Origin: Marinomonas sp. MED121
GTDB taxonomy: Bacteria; Pseudomonadota; Gammaproteobacteria; Pseudomonadales; Marinomonadaceae
DNA: 64,000 bases
Direction: 5' to 3'
NCBI RefSeq assembly: GCF_000153025.1
Contig: NZ_CH672431.1
Span: forward strand, 154,256-218,255
Part shown: one piece after another, positions 34,325-43,948 of the stretch
How positions within the stretch are numbered: the stretch's first letter is position 1
Layout of the letters: each line of letters begins with the position of its first letter
Notes under the pieces: generated by a model
Database searches by the model: none
The model's input: the letters and a program-made list of their open reading frames with translations, nothing else
Told to the model about the DNA's origin: nothing
Translations under genes and position numbers: made by a program

Positions 34325-35298
34325 GCCAGAATAATGCCAAGCAATTCGATGACCTTAAACGTTTTGAAGCTAAGCTCAATGCCCCTTTTCAAAGTTTAAA
34401 AACTAGCTTTCGTCGTGATCAAGTTTGGCCCTTCCTGATGCCTAACGAAACTAAGGCCAATATTGATAAAAATATCCTCTTATATATTGAAGGTTTAAAT
34501 TTAAGTTTCGATGGTTTTAAAGCCTTAAACGACCTCAATCTTTATATTAATCAGGGTGAACTGCGTTGTTTAATTGGTGCCAACGGGGCGGGCAAAAGCA
34601 CCTTGATGGATGTGATTACGGGTAAAACCCAGTGTGATTCAGGCCAAGTTTATTTTGGCCAGAATATCGACCTTCTTAAGCAAGATGAAGCCAGCATTGC
34701 CAACCTAGGCATAGGTCGTAAATTTCAAAAGCCGACCGTATTTGAGCAACAAAGTGTGTTTGATAACTTAGAACTTTCACTAAAGGCAAACAAAGGGGTT
34801 TTACCCACACTCTGGGCCAAAATAACCCCGTTACAACAGGATAAGATACAACATGTATTAAGCATTATTGGCTTATCTAAGCAGGCCTATCAATTAGCAG
34901 GCTCGCTTTCTCATGGACAAAAACAATGGTTAGAAATTGGGATGCTACTTGTCTCAGAACCTAGACTTTTGCTGGTGGACGAACCGGTTGCAGGTATGAC
35001 GCCACAGGAGACCGAACGGACCGCTGAATTACTCACCTCTTTAGCAGGAGAACGTACTGTCATTGTGGTAGAGCATGATATGGAATTTGTACGCAGCATT
35101 GCCAATAAGGTGACCGTATTGCATCAAGGCAGTGTGCTGGCCGAAGGCAGCATGCAAGAGGCGCAATCAAACCCAGAAGTCATTGAAGTCTACCTAGGCG
35201 AAGAAGCTGCTACACCAGCACCGAAGGTTAAAAACCCGATAGATAAAGCCAATAACAACAAGGTCAGTTTGATTGCCGATAAGGGAGTAAAGATATGA
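34321..35298 (+). CDS. urtD: UrtD, urea ABC transporter ATPase
   Basis: 325-residue LivG-type ATPase. Walker A GANGAGKST, signature LSHGQKQWLEIG (typical of UrtD), Walker B LLLVDEPVAGMTPQE and the switch His in VVEHDMEFV. Both ends are longer than usual: about 55 residues before the ATPase core and about 35 Lys/Ala/Pro-rich residues after it; neither has a recognised domain. Four-base overlaps with both neighbours keep the operon tight. Confidence 0.95.
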   Translation: MSQNNAKQFDDLKRFEAKLNAPFQSLKTSFRRDQVWPFLMPNETKANIDKNILLYIEGLNLSFDGFKALNDLNLYINQGELRCLIGANGAGKSTLMDVITGKTQCDSGQVYFGQNIDLLKQDEASIANLGIGRKFQKPTVFEQQSVFDNLELSLKANKGVLPTLWAKITPLQQDKIQHVLSIIGLSKQAYQLAGSLSHGQKQWLEIGMLLVSEPRLLLVDEPVAGMTPQETERTAELLTSLAGERTVIVVEHDMEFVRSIANKVTVLHQGSVLAEGSMQEAQSNPEVIEVYLGEEAATPAPKVKNPIDKANNNKVSLIADKGVKI

Positions 35299-36011
35299 TT
35301 TCAATGCAAAATATTGATCAACATTACGCATCAAGCCAGATTCTTTGGGACCTTAATTTAGATATCAAGGCGGGCTCTATTACCTGCATTATGGGTCGCA
35401 ATGGGGCAGGCAAAACAACCCTACTCAAAGCCTTAATGGGGCTATTACCCATCAGCTCTGGCAAGATTCAGCTAACCCATCAAGGTGATGCTAAGCAAGT
35501 TGAAGACCTGCATAAAAAAAGCGCCGAAAAAAGAGCCTTTTCAGGCATAGGCTATGTGCCCCAAGGGCGAGATATCTTCCCTATGCTGACAGTAGAAGAA
35601 AATCTCAAGATTGGCTTACCCGTAAGAAAAGATAAACTTAAGCATATTCCCGAAAAAATCTTCGAACTCTTTCCCGTTTTAAAAGACATGCTACACAGGC
35701 GGGGTGGTGATTTATCCGGTGGCCAGCAACAACAACTCGCCATTGGCAGAGCCTTGGTACTTGACCCAAAGGTGCTTATTTTAGATGAACCGAACGAAGG
35801 TATTCAGCCTAATATAGTGCAGCAAATCGGTGATGTTATTTTAAAGCTTAATAAAGAAGAAGGCCTGACCGTTATTCTAGTGGAGCAAAAGCTTGGCTTT
35901 GCCCGCCGTGTAGGACAAGAGTTCAGGCTGATGGAAAAGGGCCGCATTGTGTGCAGCGATAAGATGTCAGAACTCAGCGATGATTTAATCAAGCAATATT
36001 TGGCGGTTTAG
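35295..36011 (+). CDS. urtE: UrtE, urea ABC transporter ATPase
   Basis: 238-residue LivF-type ATPase, the last gene of the urt operon. Walker A GRNGAGKTT, signature LSGGQQQQLAIGRAL, Walker B VLILDEPNEGIQPNIV (the EPNEGIQP form is typical of UrtE) and VILVEQKLGFA with a Gln in place of the usual switch His, also usual for the family. No urease or urea carboxylase gene follows in this window; these must be elsewhere. Confidence 0.95.
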   Translation: MISMQNIDQHYASSQILWDLNLDIKAGSITCIMGRNGAGKTTLLKALMGLLPISSGKIQLTHQGDAKQVEDLHKKSAEKRAFSGIGYVPQGRDIFPMLTVEENLKIGLPVRKDKLKHIPEKIFELFPVLKDMLHRRGGDLSGGQQQQLAIGRALVLDPKVLILDEPNEGIQPNIVQQIGDVILKLNKEEGLTVILVEQKLGFARRVGQEFRLMEKGRIVCSDKMSELSDDLIKQYLAV

Positions 36012-36205
36012 CTTTATTAAGGACAAGGTTAGTCTGTGATTTTCATGATTAACCTTCCACTCGCAAATTAAATTACTGTTTTAGACTAAGTATATTTATC
36101 AAACACCTTAGTTTAACTAACGATCAATATTAAAAATCCCTTCTACTTTATCTTGAAGTGCTCATGTAAAATCTCACTTTTACTATTCTTAAAATCGAGT
36201 CATGG

Positions 36206-37123
36206 ATGATTAAAATAGCGCTTTTTTTCGTAATTTCGTTACTTTCAACTTTTATACAGGCCGAGAAGCTAAAAGAAGAGAATACAAACTCGGTACTTAA
36301 TGAATTGAGAGATAAGGTTACTTCCTTAGAAGCAATAATTGCTCAGATTGAAAGCAATATGCATACAAAAACAGATCAACTGAGAAGTAAAGCCTTAGAG
36401 TTAGAAAAGGAAGTTAATACTCAAAAGGATTCAATTAGTACTCTCTCGACCCAAAATGAAAGTTTAATATCACTTAATCATGAACTAGCAGAAAGTTTAG
36501 CTATTTCTCTTAATAATACTCGCGACCAAGATCTGAGAATTAGCGAAATTTTTGAAACAATAAATAAAACCGAAGATAAACAATGGTCATGGGGTCAAAT
36601 TATTTCGTTTGTAGCCACAGTAATGGCCTCTACAGCGACTGTATTACTTGCCTTCTATGCATCAAAATGGAAAGCTCAAATAGATAAACAAGATGAAACA
36701 GAAAGAGTTAGACAAGCTGACTACTTTGAAAGAGATGTAAAATACAAAACTTTAAATGAGCTACTTGATGCTCACAGAGTCTATATTAATTGCTTTATTA
36801 AGAAGCAAACTTATGAAAACTCTACTAGAGAGCCTCCAGAAAATATAGAGCATCAATACAAAGCATCTCTTGAGCAATACGGATCTATTTATTACAAATA
36901 TAGAGTTTTTTTTAATGATGACGGATCAATGATTACTAAAGAAAGCCCCGCTTTCATACTCTCATTTTTGGATGCTTTATCAAAAGACCACCCTAAACTA
37001 TCTCCAGAGGAACAACGAAAAGATATATTAAGAGCCATTCAACGGATTAGTATTGAGCAACATGAAACTATTTATATTGGAATTAAAAGTTTTTTTAACA
37101 GGCAAACTTCTTCTAAAAAATGA
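36206..37123 (+). CDS. Orphan coiled-coil membrane protein
   Basis: 305 residues, not recognised. A signal peptide (about 1-19, ends FIQA), a long coiled coil in the extracytoplasmic part (about 22-115, heptads of Leu/Ile with many Glu and Lys), one membrane helix (about 130-155, IISFVATVMASTATVLLAFY) and a cytoplasmic domain of about 150 residues with several Tyr-rich stretches. It is distinctly AT-rich compared with urtE and radA on either side and has its own gap of 195 bp upstream, so it was probably acquired. No partner genes sit next to it. Confidence 0.65.
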   Translation: MIKIALFFVISLLSTFIQAEKLKEENTNSVLNELRDKVTSLEAIIAQIESNMHTKTDQLRSKALELEKEVNTQKDSISTLSTQNESLISLNHELAESLAISLNNTRDQDLRISEIFETINKTEDKQWSWGQIISFVATVMASTATVLLAFYASKWKAQIDKQDETERVRQADYFERDVKYKTLNELLDAHRVYINCFIKKQTYENSTREPPENIEHQYKASLEQYGSIYYKYRVFFNDDGSMITKESPAFILSFLDALSKDHPKLSPEEQRKDILRAIQRISIEQHETIYIGIKSFFNRQTSSKK

Positions 37124-37242
37124 ACTCGACACTGTCTTTTTATACAGTAAAATTTGCTTATCTTTTCCATTTGCCTAAAATAGCCATTCATTAGGACAGT
37201 GGCTAATCCATTGTCCACCAGCTGACTTGATGGAGTGGTGAC

Positions 37243-38631
37243 ATGGCTAAAGCCAAAACAGCCTTTGTGTGTACAGAATGCGGTGCAGATTATGCAAAGT
37301 GGCAAGGCCAATGCCAAGCCTGCAAAGCTTGGAACTCATTGTCTGAGATCAAGCTCACGTCATCCAAAACATCAGCTCGAGTGGCAGCCACACAAGATGC
37401 CAAATTAACGGGTTATGCAGGGGCAACCACAGGTATTCAGGACTTGTCTGAAGTTGACCTTGGTGATGTGCCACGCTTTAGTTCAGGCGCCAGCGAATTT
37501 GATCGGGTTCTGGGTGGCGGTTTAGTACCCGGTGGCGTGGTGTTAATTGGTGGCCACCCGGGAGCAGGTAAAAGTACCCTGTTATTGCAAACCATGTGCT
37601 ATCTCGCTCAGCAACAAGCGGCCCTCTATGTTACGGGTGAGGAATCATTACAACAGGTTGCCATGCGAGCTCAACGCCTTGGTCTACCTACCCAGAATTT
37701 AAAAATGCTGTCCGAAACCAATGTGGAATCCATTCTTCAAATTGCCCAACAGATGAATCCAAAAGTCATTGTAATTGACTCAATACAAGTTATGCATCTA
37801 GATGGTATTGAGTCAGCCCCAGGCAGTGTTTCACAAGTTAGAGAAAGTGCCGCTGTATTGACTCGTTTTGCCAAGCAAACTCAAACAGCCGTCTTGTTAG
37901 TGGGTCATGTGACCAAAGATGGTACCTTGGCAGGACCAAAAGTATTGGAACACATGGTGGATTGCTCTGTGTTATTAGAAGGCTCTGAAGATTCACGTTT
38001 TAGAACCTTAAGGGGCATGAAAAACCGCTTTGGTGCCATTAATGAGCTGGGGGTTTTCGCCATGCTTGAAAATGGTTTAAGGGAAGTTAAAAATCCCAGC
38101 TCTATTTTCTTAAACCGCTCTAAGCAACCCGCAGCGGGTAGCTTAGTCATGGTCGTTTGGGAAGGAACGCGCCCTCTTTTGGTTGAGCTGCAAGCCTTGG
38201 TTGATGATTCTGCCTTTAGTAACCCCAGACGTGTCACTGTCGGTTTCGATCATAATAGATTAGCCATGTTATTGGCGGTGCTTCACAAACACGGCGGCTT
38301 ATTAACGTCCGACCAAGATGTCTATTTAAATGTAGTGGGTGGCGTCAAAGTCATGGAAACCAGTGGTGATCTAGCAGCTATTGCCGCGGTTGTCTCAAGC
38401 TTTAGAGACCAAGCCTTACCGGACAATCTTGTGGTCTTAGGAGAAGTCGGCTTGTCAGGGGAAATTCGCCCAGTGCCATCAGGCCAAGAACGTATTATTG
38501 AAGCGGCTAAGCATGGTTTTGTGAAGGCGGTTGTACCCAAGGGAAACTGCCCAAAGAAAAAGGTCGCTGGTATGGAAGTGATTGGCGTAGAGAGGCTGTC
38601 TGAAGCGCTTGATGCGATTTTTGAGCGTTAA
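37243..38631 (+). CDS. radA: RadA, DNA repair ATPase/helicase
   Basis: 462 residues. A C4 zinc finger at the N-terminus (CTECGADYAKWQGQCQAC), a RecA-like core with Walker A GGHPGAGKST and the RadA-specific motif KNRFGA, and a C-terminal Lon-protease-like domain (from about 330) with GDLAAIAAVVSSFRD and GEVGLSGEIRPV. It promotes branch migration during recombinational repair. Start ATG at 37243 has GGAG upstream. Convergent with the DUF1289 gene, only 8 bp apart. Confidence 0.97.
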   Translation: MAKAKTAFVCTECGADYAKWQGQCQACKAWNSLSEIKLTSSKTSARVAATQDAKLTGYAGATTGIQDLSEVDLGDVPRFSSGASEFDRVLGGGLVPGGVVLIGGHPGAGKSTLLLQTMCYLAQQQAALYVTGEESLQQVAMRAQRLGLPTQNLKMLSETNVESILQIAQQMNPKVIVIDSIQVMHLDGIESAPGSVSQVRESAAVLTRFAKQTQTAVLLVGHVTKDGTLAGPKVLEHMVDCSVLLEGSEDSRFRTLRGMKNRFGAINELGVFAMLENGLREVKNPSSIFLNRSKQPAAGSLVMVVWEGTRPLLVELQALVDDSAFSNPRRVTVGFDHNRLAMLLAVLHKHGGLLTSDQDVYLNVVGGVKVMETSGDLAAIAAVVSSFRDQALPDNLVVLGEVGLSGEIRPVPSGQERIIEAAKHGFVKAVVPKGNCPKKKVAGMEVIGVERLSEALDAIFER

Positions 38632-38639
38632 AAAAGACG

Positions 38640-38927
38640 TTAGTCAAAAAGGTCAGAGGATGGGGCTTTTTCTGGCCCGTCTTCGCCTTGCATGCCGTAA
38701 GGTAAGCTAGTATCGACAGCGTTTAGTCTATCTTGGCGTGCTTTTAAAAGGCGCTGCCATCTGTGCTGACAAAGCGTCAGTACTTTGCGCTTATCCTCAT
38801 CTTGCATTTCATGCCAATGAAAACGCTCTTCTCGGCTACGGAGACACCCTTTACAAAAGCCTTTTTTACTTGATTGGCAAACGCCACGACAGGGGCTTTC
38901 TACATGAAACAACTCTATCTGCTCCAT
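38640..38927 (-). CDS. DUF1289 family small Cys-rich protein
   Basis: 95 residues. The DUF1289 core SPCRGVCQSSKKGFCKGCLR carries four Cys spaced as a metal site, followed by SREERFHWHEMQDEDKRKVL. Function is unknown; a bound zinc or iron-sulfur site is probable. The C-terminal tail after about residue 65 is not conserved in character. Length normal; convergent with radA. Confidence 0.85.
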   Translation of the reverse strand: MEQIELFHVESPCRGVCQSSKKGFCKGCLRSREERFHWHEMQDEDKRKVLTLCQHRWQRLLKARQDRLNAVDTSLPYGMQGEDGPEKAPSSDLFD

Positions 38928-38978
38928 CGCCCTCTCCTATTATTGTTATTTGTTAGATTAAAAGTGCTTTAATAGCCT

Positions 38979-39599
38979 TTAATCCGTCGCTATTTGAAAG
39001 TCGTAAATCTCTTCAGGTGACATAAAGTATACACGTTCAGCTGGGGCTGCATCTAAGGAGAACCAATAAAAGCGCTCAGGCACTCCCATTTCCAGATAAA
39101 AGTTCACATAAGTCCCATGGATAGGGTCGGCAAGGTTAAGCTCTTCTGGCTCTATCCCTAGCTGGTCATACCATGAATGAACACCGACTCCGGCACCGGC
39201 ACCAATATTGCGTTTTACGCCACCTAAAAATAAATCAACACCACCAGAAAGCACATAGCCAGTCCGTGCAATCATAGTGTTTAACCCTAAGCGGCGAATC
39301 AGCCTAGCAGCCTGCATAGTTGCTTCTTGGTCGATAGAGCCAGGAATATCCACCAGCACTAAGGTTTGAATATTAGGGCTTTGGCGCACCATATTCGTTA
39401 GCTGCTCTGGTAAATCTGGCCCTAGTACGCCAGAAATAAACGCTACGTCTTTTTCGATATAAATTTCTAATTGGGGGTTATCAAGGTTCGCTAGGTTCGG
39501 CTTTGAAGCCTGTGTATTAAGATTAGAACAACCCACTAGGCTCAAAAAGAGCACACATAAGCTAATACACTTAATAGCGGTAAACCTAAGGTGATTCAT
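38979..39599 (-). CDS. Predicted lipoprotein with ClpP/crotonase-like fold (COG3904-like)
   Basis: 206 residues. The signal peptide ends in lipobox LVGC (Cys about 18), giving a lipoprotein. The mature part has the pattern of ClpP-fold periplasmic proteins of the COG3904 kind: IEKDVAFISGVLGPDL, TLVLVDIPGSIDQEATMQAA, then GYVLSGGVDLFLGGVKRNIG with a Ser in the oxyanion-helix position, and GVGVHSW with a His. Whether it is a peptidase is unknown. ATG at 39599 has AAGGA 8 bases upstream; a GTG at 39617 would add six residues. Confidence 0.7.
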   Translation of the reverse strand: MNHLRFTAIKCISLCVLFLSLVGCSNLNTQASKPNLANLDNPQLEIYIEKDVAFISGVLGPDLPEQLTNMVRQSPNIQTLVLVDIPGSIDQEATMQAARLIRRLGLNTMIARTGYVLSGGVDLFLGGVKRNIGAGAGVGVHSWYDQLGIEPEELNLADPIHGTYVNFYLEMGVPERFYWFSLDAAPAERVYFMSPEEIYDFQIATD

Positions 39600-39814
39600 G
39601 CAACTGATCCTTTTCACATTTTAAATGTGACAAAAATAAACGCGTTTTAGCGTAGCGCTCGCAAAGAGGTTATTTTCCTGCGCTAAAGTAAAGCCCAATA
39701 CTATATCGATGTCATTAACTTAAATAAGCATATTCTCTTATATACATGACATTTACACGCTAAATCCTAATTTGTCATTCTAACCTGCATTCTTCTGTCT
39801 GACGTTTTAAAGAC

Positions 39815-39853
39815 GAAAAAAAACCATGCACTCTTTGCAAAGTTGCATGGTTT
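39815..39853 (-). terminator. Terminator of mmsA
   Basis: AAACCATGCA/TGCATGGTTT stem; on the minus strand it is followed by T8. It lies 110 bp after the mmsA stop. The remainder of the 39600-39962 gap shows no gene. Confidence 0.75.
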
Positions 39854-39962
39854 GCATTTATTACAGGGAATAAGCGACCAGACTCATCCTATAATAATGA
39901 CCCTAACTCATTGAAACCATCCTGGGAGGGTAGGGTTTCTATTCGTTAGGGCCTATTCCCTA

Positions 39963-41453
39963 CTATGAAGGGAAAGAGAAATGGGCGCCTTCACGAACAC
40001 CAGCCGAAGGCCAGCGCTGTGTAATCGTCTTACGTTTAGTATAAAAGCGTACCGCATCAGGACCATAAGCATGAAGATCGCCAAACAAAGAGCGCTTCCA
40101 ACCACCAAAGCTATGGTAAGCAACAGGCACAGGTAGAGGCACATTAATCCCCACCATACCCACTTGGATATTATCTGAGAAATAGCGTGCCGCCTCACCA
40201 TCACGGGTAAAGATACAAGTACCATTGCCGTATTCATGATCGTCAATCATATCCATGGCAGCTTGCATGCTATCCACTCGCACAACCTGAAGCACAGGAC
40301 CAAAGATCTCTTCTTGGTAGCTTTGCATGTCGGTGGTGACATTATCGATTAGGGTACCGCCAACAAAGAAGCCCTTGTCATAACCATCAACCGCCACATC
40401 ACGACCATCTACCACAACCTTAGCGCCTTGCTCCTCGGCACTAGAGATATAGCCACAGACTTTTTCTTGATGGGCTTTAGTAATCACGGGACCAAAATCA
40501 TTACTGGCATCCGTTGCCACACCCACTTTTAGTTTCTTCATGGCTTCTTGCATCTTAGTCACTAACGTATCAGCAGCTTGATCACCCACGGCAACCGCAA
40601 CAGATAAGGCCATGCAACGCTCGCCAGAAGAACCAAACGCCGCGCCTAATAATTGGCTAACGACATTGTCCATGTCCGCATCTGGCATCACAATAGCGTG
40701 ATTTTTCGCGCCACCTAGCGCTTGGCAACGCTTACCGTGAGCATTGGCTTGGGTATAAATGTATTCTGCTATTGGGGTAGAACCCACAAAACTCACCGCT
40801 TTAACATCTTTGTGTTCAAGCAAGGTATCAACCGCTTCTTTGTCACCGTTAACTAGGTTAAACACGCCATCAGGTAAACCCGCTTCTTGTAAGAGTTGAG
40901 CGATATATAAGGTGGCACTTGGGTCTCTTTCAGAAGGCTTAAGCACAAAGGTATTCCCGCATACAATTGCCATAGGGAACATCCATAAAGGCACCATCAC
41001 AGGGAAGTTAAACGGGGTAATGCCAGCAACTACACCAAGTGGCTGAAATTCACTCCAAGAGTCGATATTAGGGCCCACATTTTTACTATGTTCACCTTTT
41101 AATAATTCAGGTGCACCACAAGCGTATTCCACATTTTCTATACCACGTTGCAATTCGCCCGCGGCATCATGGGAAATCTTGCCATGCTCTTCACCGATCA
41201 AGGCACAGATAGTGTCGGCATTATCTTCTAGTAGCTGCTTAAATTTAAACATGACTCTGGCACGTTTAATGGCGGGGGTATTACGCCATGCGGGATAAGC
41301 GGCTTTCGCTGCTGCTATGGCATCTTCTACCGTTTCTTTACTTGCAAGCGCGACCTGCTTGCTAACTTGTCCAGAAGCTGGGTTATATACATCTTGAGTT
41401 TGTTTCGCATCGTCACGTAACTCACCGTTAATTAAATGTCCTACCAAGCGCAT
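39963..41453 (-). CDS. mmsA: MmsA, CoA-acylating methylmalonate-semialdehyde dehydrogenase
   Basis: 496 residues; oxidises methylmalonate or malonate semialdehyde to propionyl- or acetyl-CoA in valine, beta-alanine or inositol breakdown. Family features: VAGITPFNFPVMVPLWMFP, FVLKPSERDPSATL, SFVGSTPIAEYIYTQANAHG, catalytic Cys in FGSSGERCMALS and FTRDGEAARYFSDNIQVGMV. The lack of the usual catalytic Glu and the CoA-type active site are characteristic. It stands alone with a divergent LysR gene, which probably regulates it. No other valine pathway genes are adjacent. Confidence 0.94.
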   Translation of the reverse strand: MRLVGHLINGELRDDAKQTQDVYNPASGQVSKQVALASKETVEDAIAAAKAAYPAWRNTPAIKRARVMFKFKQLLEDNADTICALIGEEHGKISHDAAGELQRGIENVEYACGAPELLKGEHSKNVGPNIDSWSEFQPLGVVAGITPFNFPVMVPLWMFPMAIVCGNTFVLKPSERDPSATLYIAQLLQEAGLPDGVFNLVNGDKEAVDTLLEHKDVKAVSFVGSTPIAEYIYTQANAHGKRCQALGGAKNHAIVMPDADMDNVVSQLLGAAFGSSGERCMALSVAVAVGDQAADTLVTKMQEAMKKLKVGVATDASNDFGPVITKAHQEKVCGYISSAEEQGAKVVVDGRDVAVDGYDKGFFVGGTLIDNVTTDMQSYQEEIFGPVLQVVRVDSMQAAMDMIDDHEYGNGTCIFTRDGEAARYFSDNIQVGMVGINVPLPVPVAYHSFGGWKRSLFGDLHAYGPDAVRFYTKRKTITQRWPSAGVREGAHFSFPS

Positions 41454-41683
41454 GTGCTTCCCCTTAAGTCTGTGAGATGTCGTAAATCTAGCCTTTAGAC
41501 CCTAGTTACGACCGAATTAGAAATCTTATTGACAGACTTTGCCTGCCACAATAGATTAAATAAATTCTCATCTATTAAACCTTAGTTAAGCAATTACTAA
41601 CCATTTTATGAGAGTGTTTAAATCACCAGAAATTAGGTCAGCTTGTGGTATAGCCCAAACACAAGATTAATAAGGAGCAGCGT

Positions 41684-42601
41684 GTGAAACAGTTTAAAGG
41701 TCAAGTCAGCGACGCGGACTTAAGGTTATTGAGAATCTATAAAACCGTGGTTGAGTCAGGAGGATTTTCTGCTGCAGAAGTCGAGCTTAACATTAGTCGC
41801 GCCGCCATTAGTATCTCTATGGCAGACCTTGAAACACGATTAGGCTTTCGCCTATGTCAGCGAGGCCGTTCAGGTTTCTCCCTAACTGACGAGGGCAGTC
41901 AGGTTTATCAATACACCCTTCAACTTTTGTCTTCTATTGAAGGATTTAGAACTCAAATTAATGGCTTACATGAAAAGTTGATTGGGGATCTGAATATCGG
42001 TATTACGGATAATTTAGTGACCATGCCACGTATGGTGATTACAAACTCCGTTAGTTCACTCAAACAAAAGGGACCAGATATAACCATTAATATACGTATG
42101 ATCCCGCCCAATGACATAGAAAAAGGCGTTTTAGACGGCAGTTTACACGTTGGCATAGTACCAGACCTTAGATTATTGGCTGGATTAGAATATCTGCCAC
42201 TTTACCGTGAGAACTCCCAACTTTATTGCAGTAACACCCATCCTTTATTTGCAATCGATGATAAAAAAATCAAACCTGACGACATTTCCAAATTAGATGC
42301 TGTCGTTCCTGCTTATGCGCAAACCCCTGAAATTAAAGAGAAATTACAACAATTAAATGCCACGGCAACCGCCACAGATAGGGAAGGTGTCGCTTTTTTA
42401 ATTTTGACGGGTAAGTATATTGGTTATCTGCCAGATCACGTGGCTCACGTCTGGGTGAAGGAAGGAAAGATGCGGTCCTTATTAGATTCACAATTCAATT
42501 TTGATACGGGTTTCTCTGCAATTACTCGAAAAGGGGCTTCTAGCAACTTAGTTTTAGAGACTTATCTTACTGAATTGAATCTCGAGATATCCAAAAATTA
42601 A
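41684..42601 (+). CDS. LysR-family regulator, probably of mmsA
   Basis: 305 residues. The N-terminal winged helix DADLRLLRIYKTVVESGGFS then AAEVELNISRAAISISMADL and RLGFRLCQRGRSGFSLTDEG is standard; the rest is the substrate-binding-like effector domain. Start is GTG at 41684 with AAGGAG 6 bases upstream. It is divergent from mmsA with a 230-bp gap, the usual layout for a LysR protein and its target. An RND efflux pair lies downstream and is an alternative target. Confidence 0.88.
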   Translation: MKQFKGQVSDADLRLLRIYKTVVESGGFSAAEVELNISRAAISISMADLETRLGFRLCQRGRSGFSLTDEGSQVYQYTLQLLSSIEGFRTQINGLHEKLIGDLNIGITDNLVTMPRMVITNSVSSLKQKGPDITINIRMIPPNDIEKGVLDGSLHVGIVPDLRLLAGLEYLPLYRENSQLYCSNTHPLFAIDDKKIKPDDISKLDAVVPAYAQTPEIKEKLQQLNATATATDREGVAFLILTGKYIGYLPDHVAHVWVKEGKMRSLLDSQFNFDTGFSAITRKGASSNLVLETYLTELNLEISKN

Positions 42602-42838
42602 TCATAATATTCAATAAGTTAAAAGATAGGAGAATACACTCTCCATTACTGAATATTAAATATTAACAGCGAAGATATATAGTATTTTCTATCAAGACTT
42701 TGAGAGATATAAATTTTAAGACTATCATTCATATGCTTTGATATATTCTCATATGGAATATCTGGTTATAAAATTCCGCCAACTTAGACTTAGACAGCTG
42801 AACCTGATTCAGCTTTAACAAGTACATTGGAGTACTGA

Positions 42839-43948
42839 ATGACCTCTTCTTCTCTCAAATTACTTAGCACAGGTGCTATTCTAGCGACCAGCTTACTTAT
42901 TAGCGCTTGCTCCCCGGAACCAGAAACTAGCCAAATCGTGGAGGAAGTCGTTCGTCCAGTGAAACTGGTCACAGTCACATCTAACCTTGCTGAAAACATT
43001 CGTAGCTTCCCAGCAGAATTAAAAGCCAGCAATGAGGCAGACCTTGCCTTTCGAGTGGGCGGTCAATTAAATGAATTAGCCATAACATCTGGCCAAGAAG
43101 TTAAAAAAGGCCAGCTACTTGCCGCTCTTGACCCGACTGACTTCGAACTAGATCTTGAGCTTGCTAAAGCAGATCACCGTTTTGCGAAATCTGAGTTCGA
43201 TCGTAACAAAGCAACCTATGAGAAGAGAGTAAGCAGTCGTGCCAGCTATGAGGCCAGCCGCGCTAGCCTAGATCAAGCTGAAAACGCGTTACAAAGAGCG
43301 AAGAACAACTTGGCATATACCCGCTTATACGCCCCTTTCGATGGCGTTATTGCTGATGTTGAAACAGAGAACTTCCAATATATCAGTGCCACTCAAAGTC
43401 TGATCCATATTCAGGACAACAAGACGATTGATCTTGAGTTCTTTATTCCTGAGAGCTTAATTGCCAACATTCAGGCCAGTGCCGTTAATTACAAGCCAGA
43501 TGTCATCATCAATGTGTTGAATGACAAGGTTTATAAAGCCTATTACAAGGAATACAACACCACCCCAGATGACGAAACTAAGACCTATGAGATTACCATG
43601 GGGATTGAGCGTGATGCTGATGACTCAGCGAGATTATTACCGGGTATGACAGCTGATGTGGTGATAGATCTTGGCCTACTGATTAACCAAACCCACAATA
43701 TTCTATTGCCTGTCGAAGCCATTTTTGAAACCACCACAGCCGGTAGCCAGCCAGAGCAGAAAGTGTGGCTTTATGATGCTGAAAACCAAAGAGCGGTTAT
43801 GCGTAAAATTGAAGTAGGTTCTCTACAAGGTGATCAAATTGTCATACTGTCTGGCCTTGAAGAAGGTGAACAAGTCATTGCTGCAGGTGTTCATAGCCTG
43901 ACCAGTGAAACCAAGGTTCGTCCTTGGGTTAGAGAGCGAGGTCTATAA
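42839..43948 (+). CDS. RND efflux periplasmic adaptor lipoprotein
   Basis: 369-residue membrane-fusion protein. Lipobox LISAC gives a lipid-anchored periplasmic protein. The lipoyl/barrel-sandwich halves are FRVGGQLNELAITSGQEVKK and LYAPFDGVIADVETENFQYI, flanking an alpha-hairpin (about 105-165). The beta-barrel and membrane-proximal domains follow. It joins the pump encoded next to an outer-membrane channel that is not encoded here. The pump gene starts right after the stop codon. Confidence 0.92.
   Translation: MTSSSLKLLSTGAILATSLLISACSPEPETSQIVEEVVRPVKLVTVTSNLAENIRSFPAELKASNEADLAFRVGGQLNELAITSGQEVKKGQLLAALDPTDFELDLELAKADHRFAKSEFDRNKATYEKRVSSRASYEASRASLDQAENALQRAKNNLAYTRLYAPFDGVIADVETENFQYISATQSLIHIQDNKTIDLEFFIPESLIANIQASAVNYKPDVIINVLNDKVYKAYYKEYNTTPDDETKTYEITMGIERDADDSARLLPGMTADVVIDLGLLINQTHNILLPVEAIFETTTAGSQPEQKVWLYDAENQRAVMRKIEVGSLQGDQIVILSGLEEGEQVIAAGVHSLTSETKVRPWVRERGL

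Noticed and set aside
37072..37317. 81-codon minus frame over the radA start
   Set aside because: Antisense to the conserved RadA zinc finger with no supporting signal.
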